Assembly (NCBI GenBank): GCA_030549775.1
Contig: CM060175.1
Location: 104,514,922 to 104,578,921, forward strand
DNA from: Tamarix chinensis
Lineage: Eukaryota; Streptophyta; Magnoliopsida; Caryophyllales; Tamaricaceae
Direction of reading: 5' to 3'
DNA: 64,000 nucleotides
Under the pieces are notes generated by a model, which did no database searches, was not told the origin of the DNA, and worked only from the letters and a program-made list of their open reading frames with translations. Positions 19,843-30,384 of the stretch are shown piece after piece. The position numbers and the translations under genes are program-made. Numbering within the stretch: the stretch's first letter is position 1; each line of letters opens with the position of its first letter.

Positions 19843-20769
19843 CGGCTCAACATCTTCCTCCGATTAGTGTCTTAAACGTATCTTATTCGAAAGTATTTTA
19901 CCCTTGACATGCATGGCTAACTATATCCACACTTATCCTCCTAGGAGGGCCCATCCCATATCTTGAAACTTCTGCACCTCCTAACTTGGTTTTCTCCAAA
20001 AACCCTAACTCGGGCCTATGTGGCCCATCCTTCTCTGTCGTACACATCCCGACTATTTCAAAACCCTACACGTCACGACCCTGAGATCCAACCCTCACTT
20101 TCTTCCCCACTCATTCTCGTTTATTTATATTATTTTATTTTTTCTTTTTCCACCTTCTCACATTAGGGTTTCCTCCCAACCCTAGATTAGTCTCCTACGC
20201 ACCCTTATACTGTCCCACGTACTATTTTTTGCCTGAAGCCCCCAGCCACCCAAACGACACTTCTATTACCTTCCTCGCGTCCCGAGGCAACTTGTCATAC
20301 GTAAAGGTTGTCCCCATGCAGACTCTAACCATCTCATGCAAACCCTAGTTCCTCCCATACCTACATTAGCCAACGTACTTCCCCTTGCTTATCTTTCTCT
20401 CCTATTTCTCTTTTTCATGCCTCCATCCCACATTATTACATTAATTATCCTAGCATGCATGTTCTAAAGGGCCACATCATATCACATCATAACTTACAAC
20501 ATATCCGTATTATCACATACCAAAAGAGGACACATGAACACATCTCGGTTTCAAGTCACGCCACACATGAAACAGTTAAGATAATAGTATATAAAACACA
20601 GCATATAATTATGTAGGACATCCAAGGCATGTAGCACACATAGCACACATTCGGCCTTAGCTACACCTTTACTCGGTTTAGGTTACCGAGTTATTTTCCA
20701 TACTTGTTAGGCCAATAATCACCCTTGGTAATTGTTACACTTAATATATTCCCATTTGGTTGGTTAGAT

Positions 20770-21402
20770 TACTAATTTACTCATTTCCTTTATTATAATT
20801 AATAAATTGCACTTTCATTAGTCAATTTACCAAATTATCCTTGCTTAATATCCTCATTACCAAATTACCCCTTTAGTTGGTTAAATTATCAAATTACCCC
20901 TCACATTTATCATATTTACCATTTTACCCTTCTCCATTATTAAATTATCAAATTACCCTTTAGTTATTTAAATTATTATTTTACCCTTCTCAATTATTAT
21001 AATTACCAATTTACTCCTTTCCATTTTCCACTTTTATCCCTCTTATTTACAAAATTACTATTTTACCCCTTTACTTTCAAATTTACCATTTTGCCCCTTA
21101 ACTTTTAAAAATTACCATAACACCCCTTTCACTTATAAAATTATCATTTTATCCTTAATTATGGAATTACCATTTGACCTCATTTTATTTCAAAATTTCC
21201 ATTTTACCCTCTAATTACTAAATTACTATTTTACCCTTTTATTATAAAATTACCATTTTGCCCTTTTAGCATAAAATTACCATTTTGCCCTTTAATTACA
21301 AAATTACCATATTACCCCTTTATTACAAAATTACCACTTTGCCCTTACCTCCTCTGAACTTACCATAATAACCCTTTTTAATTTAAAGTTACCATTTTTC
21401 CC
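20770..21402. repeat. Degenerate ~25-35 bp array, AAATTACCATTTTRCCC, in LTR A
   Basis: Roughly twenty irregularly spaced units of the form AAATTACCATTTTGCCCYTT fill this stretch. Units are diverged and vary in length, so the array is old. A few units in the opposite orientation (GGGGCATAATAGTCATTTTA) occur in the plus-oriented LTR fragment I near 48390-48570. Confidence 0.8.
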
Positions 21403-22029
21403 CTTAGTACACAACTTATATTAAATTATTATTATTACTACATATAATATTAATATTAACACCTCATCCACAACTCTTATAATTAATATAATACTTATTA
21501 GCACCCATATATATATTAGGCCATATTCTTATACAAGATACGTTACTAAAATACCCCTAAGGCTCACAAAATATTAATCATGCATTAAGAACACTATAAC
21601 ATAATACAATATGGATAATACTTAACATTTTCATTAACAACCAAACTCTTACATTAAACAATATTCCCATACATATCATATAACCTATCATGCTTCCTTT
21701 TATTAACCAACACAAGAAACCACATATAATATATTAAATAGTATTTATCAAGCATAATACACATTAAAAATGCCTAATGTGCTAACATACATTATCCATG
21801 CGTTTAAGTGGGATTTAACGGTTACCTCGATTCCCATAAAAATGAACCTTACCAGTATTCCAGTTAAAGGTTCAAGCTTTGATTATCAAAACTAATACCT
21901 AAAAATAATATCAAGGTTTATTATGTTAGAAATCATAAAAATCAAAGTATAAAACTTTATAATGCTTAATTAATCAAATACTTGAATTAAAATATAATTA
22001 TACCTTAAAATTATTATCCAACTAAATCA

Positions 22030-23300
22030 AAAAAATGCAGCAACTCATGCTGCTCATGCAGCATGAGGTGCATGTAAATAAATGGGGAGGAGGGACTCGA
22101 AGGTGGGTAATAGGAGGAAAAATGGACATTTTTGGGTTAGGGTTTTTAGGCTATGAAAAAAGGCATGTGGGGGAAGATTTGGGGCAAGGGAATGGTGCCG
22201 AAGTGGGGAGGGGGTGTAGGTGGTGGTCGAGGATGGGTTGAAGGCGGCTAAGGGCGGCGGAGGTGGCGGTAGCGAGGCGGCGGAGGCGGCGGCTAAGGAG
22301 GGGTCGAAATGGAAGGCTGAGAAGGAAGGAAAAGGGAGGGGGAAAACGAGGTCTTACAGGTGGTGTTTTCGGCCAAGGGGTGATTTAGGGAGGTAGAGGG
22401 GCTTACAGGGAGTAATTTGGTGGCTTAGGTGGCGGAATAGGTGGCAGAATAGGCGGCGGAACGGTGACGACATATGGCGGTGCAGGGTGGCTGTCGAGAA
22501 GGAAGGGAAAGAAGAGAAAAAGAAGAGAGGAGGAAGAAGGAGGCTGCGGGGTGGCTCAATGGGTATTGGGATGATTCGAGGGTGAGGTAGAGGGTGGCAG
22601 GGGTGGTGCAGGTGGCTTTTGAGGCAGCGACATGGGTGGAAAAGCAAAAATAGAGAGGGTGAGGGAAGGAGAAGAAAGGAAAGAAAAGAGAGGGTTGGGG
22701 AGCATGGGGAGTTCGGGAAAAAAATGCAGAACGGACAGGGAAGGAGGAAGAAATAGAAGAGGAAGAGAAGGGAGGGGATAGGGAGCTCAAGGGGTGATGG
22801 TAGAGGGTAGGGAAATGAGAGTTGCAGGGAGAGGGAGAAAGGAGGTATGGTTGGGAATGGGGGAAGGGAGATAGGGATGGTGGGACCGGAATGGGGCCGA
22901 GAAAACGACGAGAGGGAGAGAGAGGGATAGGGGAATCAATGTGGGCAGAGGGAGTTGCAGGTGGAGTGGCAAGGATGGCGGTTTGGTTAGGAATTTCGTC
23001 GGGGAAAGAGGAAGAAGAAAGAAGAAAGAAAGAAGAAGGGGAGGGGGCTGGGCGTGTCGGGCGAGCAGGCCGGTTGAAGGGAAAGAAGGAGCAAGCCAAC
23101 CTGGTCGAGGAAGAAAGAAAAGAAAATAAGGAGGGAGGCGGGCCGGCGATGCTGAGGGAGAAGGAAAGGGGGAGAGGAAGAGAGACGGGCTAGAGGCCTA
23201 ATGCGTAGAAGGGGAAGCATGGTAGGTCGACTGGCGGCCCAAGGAAAGAAAAGGAGAAAAAGGAGAAGGGAAAAGGAAAAAGGAAAAAGAAAAGGGAAAA
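22030..23300 (-). promoter_or_regulatory. Pyrimidine-rich leader of LTR A (purine-rich on plus strand)
   Basis: About 1.27 kb of strongly G+A-rich plus-strand sequence, hence C+T-rich in the LTR's own orientation. All giant LTRs here carry such a block next to an AT-rich U3-like region, which fits an R-U5 leader. The long open frames on the minus strand (e.g. 22425-23099, 224 codons) are Ser/Pro/Leu/Phe-rich because of the base bias and differ between copies, so no protein is called. No clear TATA box was found in this copy. Confidence 0.5.
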
Positions 23301-23628
23301 GGGGGCAATTAAAAAATAATTTAATTTTTAAAATACTAAAATGCAATATTTATGGGTAATAAATTTATCTAATAATTCAATTTAATATAATTAAAGTATA
23401 AGGGTTCAAAAAGGATAATTTAAGTAAAATAATGGTTTGGAAAATTATTTAAATAAAAAGGATATGATAAAATAATAAAATATTTATTTTAATTTATTAT
23501 TATTTATATCCAATTTTATATACCCAAAATCCATAAAATAACTAAATTAAATAGTTTTGAAGGCTAATTTATCCCAATTAAAATTTATTTATTAAATTAT
23601 AATCTTTTAAAATTTTTGGGGGATTACA

Positions 23629-23990
23629 TTATATGTGGAGTTAATTGTAGAGCTTAATCCTAATTGCCTTATTTGGATCCAAATCCATAAGAATTTCCAT
23701 TTCCATTCCATAAAAATTAGAATTCTATTTTCATTTCTCCTATTTGGAACTAATGTGAAAATTGAGAAATGGAAAGATAGAAAGCCTTAAAGGACAGAGT
23801 AATCTGTAAAAAAGTAAATATATGAAGAGAGGAGATGCACAATCAATGAAGCTTTGAATTACAACATTTTCTCAATAAATTTTACTTATTTGCATTAGAT
23901 TTTTATTTACATGATTTTCTAAAAATAGAAATCTTATTTATGTCATTTTTTTGTTATCACGAACATAGAATTCCTTGAAAAGTTAGAATA
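23629..23990. other. Short spacer between LTR A and the TRIM
   Basis: It begins with the target-site duplication of LTR A. AT-rich, with a possible small MITE-like fragment around 23660-23760 whose arms (TATTTGGATCC and CTATTTGGAAC) I could not match convincingly. Confidence 0.4.
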
Positions 23991-25149
23991 TGTCCAACAT
24001 TGGATTCTAAGGGGATCTCTACACCATTTATATAATGGGGTTCAGTCCTCAACTATTTAGTTAGTTTTTAGGTAGAGTTAGAGTTTTTTCTAGGTGAGTA
24101 CACTTGGGTCTTTCGAGTCAGTGCGCTTCAAGGATCCATGTAGACTGATCTCAGGTGATTATGTCTTAAAATTTCTATTAAGACATGTTTGGTATGACAA
24201 GTACCAATCGCCGAATAAGTTCCATTATCATTTGGTATCATAACCGAACCTTAGTGGCGGACAACATGTGGGTGTGTCAAAACCTTAAGCGATTATGTCT
24301 TTGCTCGATTACAAGCAATCTAAATAGGATGGGAATGATGCATTGCACATTAATTTTTGAGGGGATCTCTGGATAGTTAATATGGGAGGGTCCACCCTAC
24401 ACTCTTAAACTATCTTTTAGGTGGAGTTAGGGCATTTCCTGGACAAGTACGCTTAGGGTTTCCCGATTGAATACACCTCGGGGATCCATATCGATCAGTC
24501 CCAGGTGAATATTGTAACACCCCAAAATTTACTACTAAAGTTTTTTATTTTACAACGAAATTAAAATTAAAATAGCTGGGTGTTACCACCATAATTGATA
24601 TGAGCTTGGTTTGTCGTGCCATCCTCACATCAATCACAAGGCTATACACCATTAAGAGTAGAACAGAGTAAATATAAATAAGAGAAAGTTTGTAAATGTA
24701 AATGCGAGTTTGGAGATTTACTCTGAGGTAGAATAACAAAATACAACAAAAGGAATACCATGGATCTAAGAGCCCAAAAGGTATATGGGTAAAACCAGCA
24801 TCTTGATAATATGACTCTACACCTAAAGTCTTAATACACAAAGTCACTACACCCCCATACAAAGCATTAAAAGCTGAAATTTCATCAACTGAGTCCTCAT
24901 CGACCCCCACATAAAAATCAGGGTCATCTACTCGTGGGAATGAGTAGCACCCATGAAAAAGATGATTAATATGCTACATACTAAGTAAGGTAATAATATA
25001 GTTGAGATAGGGAAACCATATAATTACATGCATTCAGAGAGGAAAGTAACATACATGCAAGATAAAATAATCAATATAAGGTAATTATCGATTTCGAATT
25101 TGTACCATTAGAATATAGCGTAATCCATTATTTTATTTACGTTAAGTTT

Positions 25150-25560
25150 ATGGACTCTACTATTTTCTACAGGTAGAATAGTAATCAATATATATAATTC
25201 CAGGAAAAAATGTTCTAGGCCACTATTCTCATCTAATGGAATAGACAGATACAACCATTCCTGACTCACGTAATCTTTCAAAGTGTTCAAAATCTCATCA
25301 TTGATCGTGATCATTGTCAGGATTTATTTTAAATTGAGTTCAGGGGCTTCACTATTCTTAATCGATGGAACAGTTATTTCGTCATAGAGAAAAATAATCA
25401 TGCCCACTATTCTTACCAGTAGAATGGTAAAAATATAAAACCCTATGCAAAATTCTCTACCCACTATTCTCAATCAGTGGAACAATTATCAATATACATC
25501 CTTAGGGTAGAACGCACCCGACTAATATTCTCATTCGGTGGAACGAACATATACAACCGG
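25150..25560. repeat. Hairpin-motif array in LTR B
   Basis: Diverged copies of C-ACTATTCTCA----GGTGGAA recur (25150, 25219, 25350, 25408, 25471, 25528), mostly 40-70 bp apart, matching the array position in LTRs A and D. Confidence 0.65.
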
Positions 25561-27266
25561 TCCTAACTCATGGGATATTTCACTTTAAATGATTAATATC
25601 TTATTCATGATTGCTCTGATAAGTAAAAAAAATAATTAAGGCATGCAAAACATCAACATACTGATAACAAGTCTGTTCTCAAAAGTTAAGTTGCTTATCT
25701 TTCCCCAGAATCCCTAAATTCATAATTTAGACATAACTTCTCTCATATTGGTCATTTACCCACCAAATTTATAATATCTTCCTCAAATACTATTTTTATT
25801 AGTATAACCAAAATTTAAATTCTAACTCCCATATCTTACATATGTGATAATTGCCCTATTTCAAAAGTTACTATTCATAAGGCTCCTAAAACTTTAATTT
25901 CACATGTATGTCATAACTTTTTCCATAAGGCTCATATAATAAAAAAATTCAACATAAATCCACAAAATACCCATATTAACAATATATATGAAATTTATGT
26001 CCTAACTCTAATGTTTTACACATGTGGTAATAACATTACTGTTTTAATGTACTATTTTTAAATTAGACCATTTTCTCATTTTAAGGAACTTATGACATTC
26101 ATAATCACTCCAATCACCCCAAATCATCTTATTAGAATAATTTTAGTCCACGTAACACGTTAAAATACCAAAATTCTCATATTAACCTATATTGACTAAA
26201 ATGTCCTTAAAGATAGCCGATAACCCTTATTTTATGAAAATCTTATACTTTTAATATCATTATTTCCAAATCCTCCATTTACCAACATAGATCTTAAATA
26301 TACTTATTTTCCCACATATCAAAATTTATTAGGCCTATATTACTCTTCTACTTTTTATTTGCCCACAAAATATGATTTAGCATAGAAATCTCGTATTAAC
26401 ACTTCTTTCGTTATTCTTACTTTCTTCCTATCCTATATTATACATTAATATATAATATCATCAACAACATTCATTTAATAGTGAAATAAACATACCATAA
26501 TAATAAACATATTCAAACAAACATTTAACACAAAATCCAAAACATCGACTAGTATCCTTACCAAAAAGGCTCCGATCTTTAAGCATGTTTATCTTATTCC
26601 CCCTCTTCTGGAGCTTCTAGTAAATTACCTAATAATAATAATAATAATTGTTAAAATTAAAATGAAATAATTAAGAAAGGTTTTAAGGAAATAAAGAGTG
26701 AAAGGATCGAAGAAAAACCAAAATAATGCTCGAAGGTGTGGTTGGTAAAATGTTATGCAACAAAGGAGGGGACCGGTTGGGGTTGCCGAGCAAGGGAGGC
26801 TAGCAACGACACAACTTGCCATTGCTAGGGGGTGCAACGGAAAGGGGTGCCAAAGTGAGGGGGTTGGGAATACAAGGGGAGGCCAAAGGAGGGGGTAGGG
26901 ATTGGTTGGTTTGGAGGGAGGTAAAGGGTGTGGTGCAGTTGTTTTTACCGGTGGTAGGGGTGTTGTGTGATTTTTTTACTACATCCAAGGAAGAAAAAGA
27001 AAAATAAAGGGTTGCGGTGTAGGACGCCGAAGGGGAGGGGGTAGGAATGGTGGGTTTTTCCCATGATTGGGGTGAGACAATGGTAAAGGTTGCCGGTGAT
27101 GGTGGTGAAGGAACGATAGGGGTTGCCGGTGGTGGTTTTTCGTGGCTGTTTTGGAGACATCAAGGAGAGGTAAAGAAGGAGGAAGGAAGGACAAATGATG
27201 GTGCAAATGTTTTGACAAAAAAAACATAGGGAGAAGGAGGGGTGGTTCGATGCATTAAAGGTGCCT

Positions 27267-27274
27267 TATATAAA
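27267..27274 (-). promoter_or_regulatory. TATA box candidate of LTR B
   Basis: TTATATAA within GTGCCTTATATAAACAT; in minus orientation it lies inside the pyrimidine-rich block about 435 bp from the LTR start. LTRs C and E have a TATA-like site in a similar context. Confidence 0.4.
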
Positions 27275-27782
27275 CATATACACATGTAGAAAGAGAAGAG
27301 GAATGGCGGCGATTGGGCAAGGATTTCAACACAGAAAAAAAAAGGGGGAGTTGATGGGTGATGATGAGGGTAGTGTGTGTAAGCCATGGATTATGGAGGA
27401 CGATAGGGGATTTTGGTCAGGGAAAAAGGATGGCTTCACACAAGAAGAAAATAAAAGAAGCCAAGCAAGTGGGGAAGGAAAAGAGAAGATAAGAGGAAAA
27501 GAATTTAGGCTTGGGTTTAGAATTAGGATTAGGTTAAAATAATTTAGATTAGGATATGTATTAATAATCCGAAATAAAAATTTGAGTTAGGATAAAATTT
27601 AAGATTAGGGAGTTAGTGTAAAATAGAAAAATAATTTTTAAATATTAGAATTAGGTTACGATATTAATTACTCGGGATTAGGTTTAACTAAAAATTTAGT
27701 GTATTACAAATATGCCTCATAATTCTGGGTAGAACTCATTTGGTGTGACAAATATAGATTGTCAGAAAAGATACATATTATA

Positions 27783-29425
27783 TTAGCATTATAAACAAGC
27801 TACATCAAACAAGAAAACAAAAGGAAGGACTATGGTGTATTCTTTAGGGATGGAAACATGATTGTGTGGATATTATAGTTATTCCATTTATTTTATACAA
27901 ATGGTCTATAATTTTTTAGTAAGTATATAAATAAGTATTAAAATTTAGAATAAATAATAAACAAATTGAATAAGGTCATTTTTTCCCCACCTTATTATCA
28001 TATTAGATTCAATTCGATCCGGACCGATTATGATCCAATCCGATCATAATTATTATAACTGTTATATTATTATAATTATTATGCTTATAATAATTATGAT
28101 TAATATTGTTTATTATATTTAAAATAATAATTATAAATATATTAATAAATAAAATTATAATTATCATAATAGTATTATATTTATTATTAATAATATCGTT
28201 ATTGTTATTATTAATTTAAAGTTATTAATAAATTTATTATTATTAATTTAAAACTTTTCCCCCTTTTTCTAAACTAATTATATAAGGAACATAGAGTATG
28301 ATACTATCTTTTTCAACTTATTACCACTCATAATGTACAGATATATGAATATAGAAAGAAGAAAAAAATGGAATATATATATATATTCCCTTTTTTTTAT
28401 GTGTCAAAACAAAAACACAAAGAAATAAGAAAGTGAAAATATTTGAAATTATAAAGTATATTTTTATGTGTTCTAGGATTATAGAAAATATAAAGAATAG
28501 GAATAAATATATATATATATATATATATCCATTGGATACGAGGAAAATGTGATCCAACTGTAAGTGGGTAGTGTGGAAAACAATGCCTTTACTACCTTCG
28601 TGACATGTTGCTCACCATAAAAACACCAATTAACGCCATTTCAAAGACCCAATTTTTTTTCCAACTTATGTTTAAACTTCTACTTAGTTTCTAGAAAATA
28701 TTCTCATTCTTCCAACTTCATTGTGGACTTCCACTCATAGTTTGTGTTAGATGAACATGAACCTAATTTAGCTTAAATTAGGTAGGTAAACTTAGATTAG
28801 GTGAAAGTAGGTAAATATTTTGGAATTTTGTTTGAGTATTCGTTATATTAACTTACATAAATAAGCCATAATCTTATTTGAATTGTGGTGAATAAAAGTG
28901 AGCAAGTAAAAAATTATTAAAATAATATCCTTAACTTAATTTAACTAGTAGTGTGAAGATTAGTGATTCTGGGATAATCTAGTTTAAACTAAGTTAATAT
29001 TTAGCCAAACCTAACATAAGTTTATCCCAAAAGAGATCTACCAATATAAATTATAAAAAACACACCAAAAAATTTTGAGTTTAAGTGAAATATACAAAAT
29101 AACTATGAGTTTTGAGAAATTCACGACAAATTATATGGTGTAACCGCTTATACTATGCGCATGATGTAAACTAGTTTCCATGTCATAATTTTTGCCATAT
29201 TTTGTATAATTTTAGTACCGACTTCTACTCCTCCAATGTCTTCTTCTTCTTAATTCTTTTCTTCTTTGATGTCTTCTTTTCAATTGCTAGCAACAAGTGG
29301 GGGAATTGGAATGGAATTACAAAGTATATCAAACAACAAACTTCATCCATGCTAAGAATTTTACTTAAGTCACTATCTAAGGCTTTTTGCATATAATACT
29401 TAAATTACAGGTTAAACACCAAATA

Positions 29426-29428
<3 letters not shown>
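27783..29428. other. AT-rich spacer
   Basis: Very AT-rich, with TTATTA/ATAATT runs (28030-28260) and TA runs at 28376-28388 and 28506-28528. No coding sequence or element termini recognised. Confidence 0.5.

Positions 29429-29457
<29 letters not shown>
29429..29457. repeat. (TC)n microsatellite, ~29 bp
   Basis: Uninterrupted CT run, followed by CT-rich sequence. Confidence 0.95.
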
Positions 29458-29461
<4 letters not shown>

Positions 29462-29769
29462 TCCATCCTCCTCACCGCTTTTTGTTGGGCTTTCTCTTCA
29501 AAATTACTATATCTTATCTTATGATTGATTTGATTATTAGGGATTCATCTATGAATGACGACTAACTTCCTCCTTCCTCATTATTGAATTGATTATTAGT
29601 TTCCTAATAAGCTACTGAAAGATTTGATGAAAGATGTTAAAGTGTTACATGAAAAGCTTAAGAGATTAGGGAAAGTGAGGATAAAGGCAATGATGAGAGG
29701 AGCATAGTAGAGTTGTATATTATGGTTGATATAACTCATGGTAGTTGTTTTGTTGACTTTTCACCATTG

Positions 29770-30060
29770 CTATATTAATTTTTCAACAATTTGGTGATAT
29801 TATATCAACAAGTACTCCATCAAATTTCACCACTGTAATAATAATATTTCCATAGATATGTGATGATTTTTCAATAGTTATATAATAAATTTTCATTAGC
29901 TATGTCAATGGTGTTGAAAGTTTATTAGAATAGTGTTGAAATTTCATATAACAATTATTGAAAATGAATTTGAACAATGTTGAAATTTCATTTAAATAGT
30001 GTTGAAAACTTATATAAAAAGTGCTAAAAAATGATTACAGAATTGTTGTAAAATACAAAT
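29770..30060. repeat. Array of TTTCAACA / GTGTTGAAA motifs (subterminal-like)
   Basis: Left part has TTTTCAACAATTTGG and TTTTTCAATAG; right part has GTGTTGAAAGTTTATTAGAATA, GTGTTGAAATTTCATATAA, and similar ~20-30 bp units. The change from TTTCAA to TTGAAA orientation within the array looks like CACTA-type subterminal repeats. The same motif family recurs at 63600-63860. No terminus was found. Confidence 0.55.
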
Positions 30061-30384
30061 GCAAGTGTTTTTTTTATTATCCTTTCCTTTTGAGATAACA
30101 AATGAATAAAATGTTATCTGATGTAATATAATATTTTTTGAAAACCCTGATTTAATTGAGATTTTTGTTATTGAGAATTAAGGTTGTCTTATACTGTACA
30201 TGATTTATTACATTATTTAATAATTAAAAACAAAACCTAGTTACATTTTTAAAATATTTTGTTTACACTTTCTTGCCCCTCCTTATGGTTTAGAGAATTG
30301 TGAGACTTTTGAGCCACTTTTTGCCATTGAAATTCGTTTAAATCATTCTAATTTATCTATATTTTAATTTATTAAATTTTTCTT

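Larger units (their letters stand above)
18772..23628 (-). mobile_element. Giant solo LTR A (Ty3/gypsy-like), 4857 bp, perfect TSD
   Basis: The plus-strand left end is TGTAGTACCCCCAAAA and the right end is TTTTTGGGGGATTACA. Flanks are TTATA at 18767-18771 and TTATA at 23629-23633, a perfect 5-bp target-site duplication. The two ends are not direct repeats of each other and no gag, pol, primer site or polypurine tract lies inside, so the unit is best read as a solo LTR left by LTR-LTR recombination. Orientation is minus: AT-rich U3-like sequence at the right, then the long pyrimidine-rich leader (purines on the plus strand, 22030-23300), then arrays, then the conserved box at 18862-18881. Lineage is inferred from terminus similarity to Ty3/gypsy elements; giant LTRs are typical of Tekay/Del types. 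Confidence 0.85.
24513..27708 (-). mobile_element. Giant solo LTR B, 3196 bp, perfect TSD, inside the TRIM right LTR
   Basis: Left end TGTAACACCCCAAAATTT, right end TTTAGTGTATTACA. Flanks AATAT at 24508-24512 and AATAT at 27709-27713 form a perfect 5-bp duplication. The conserved box GTTACCACCATAATTGATAT is at 24582-24601, 68 bp from the end. Hairpin motifs (CCACTATTCTCAATCAGTGGA and relatives) lie at 25150-25560; the purine-rich plus-strand block is 26740-27540. No internal retrotransposon region. Confidence 0.85.
23991..27782 (+). mobile_element. TRIM (terminal-repeat retrotransposon in miniature), split by LTR B
   Basis: The left LTR is 23991-24230 (240 bp), TGTCCAACATTGG...ATTATCA. The internal domain is only 108 bp (24231-24338) and starts TT followed by TGGTATCATAACC, a primer-binding site close to the initiator-Met tRNA type TGGTATCAGAGCC. 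It ends with the purine tract AAATAGGATGGGAATGA. The right LTR starts about 24339, shares GGGGATCTCT, TAGGTRGAGTTAG, GTACRCTT, GGGATCCATRT and CAGGTGA with the left one, is interrupted at 24512 by LTR B, and resumes at 27714 with TTTGGTGTGACAAATA (left LTR: TTTGGTATGACAAGTA), ending near 27782. Without the insertion it is about 590 bp, a normal TRIM size. It has no coding capacity and must have been mobilised in trans. Confidence 0.8.

Noticed and set aside
22354..23346. Several long open frames on both strands, up to 224 codons
   Set aside because: They lie in a strongly purine/pyrimidine-biased LTR leader, overlap in many frames and consist of Ser/Pro/Leu/Phe or Gly/Arg/Lys/Glu runs with no domain.
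26625..27542. Cluster of small open frames in LTR B
   Set aside because: Overlapping frames on both strands in the purine-rich block; no similarity to known proteins.
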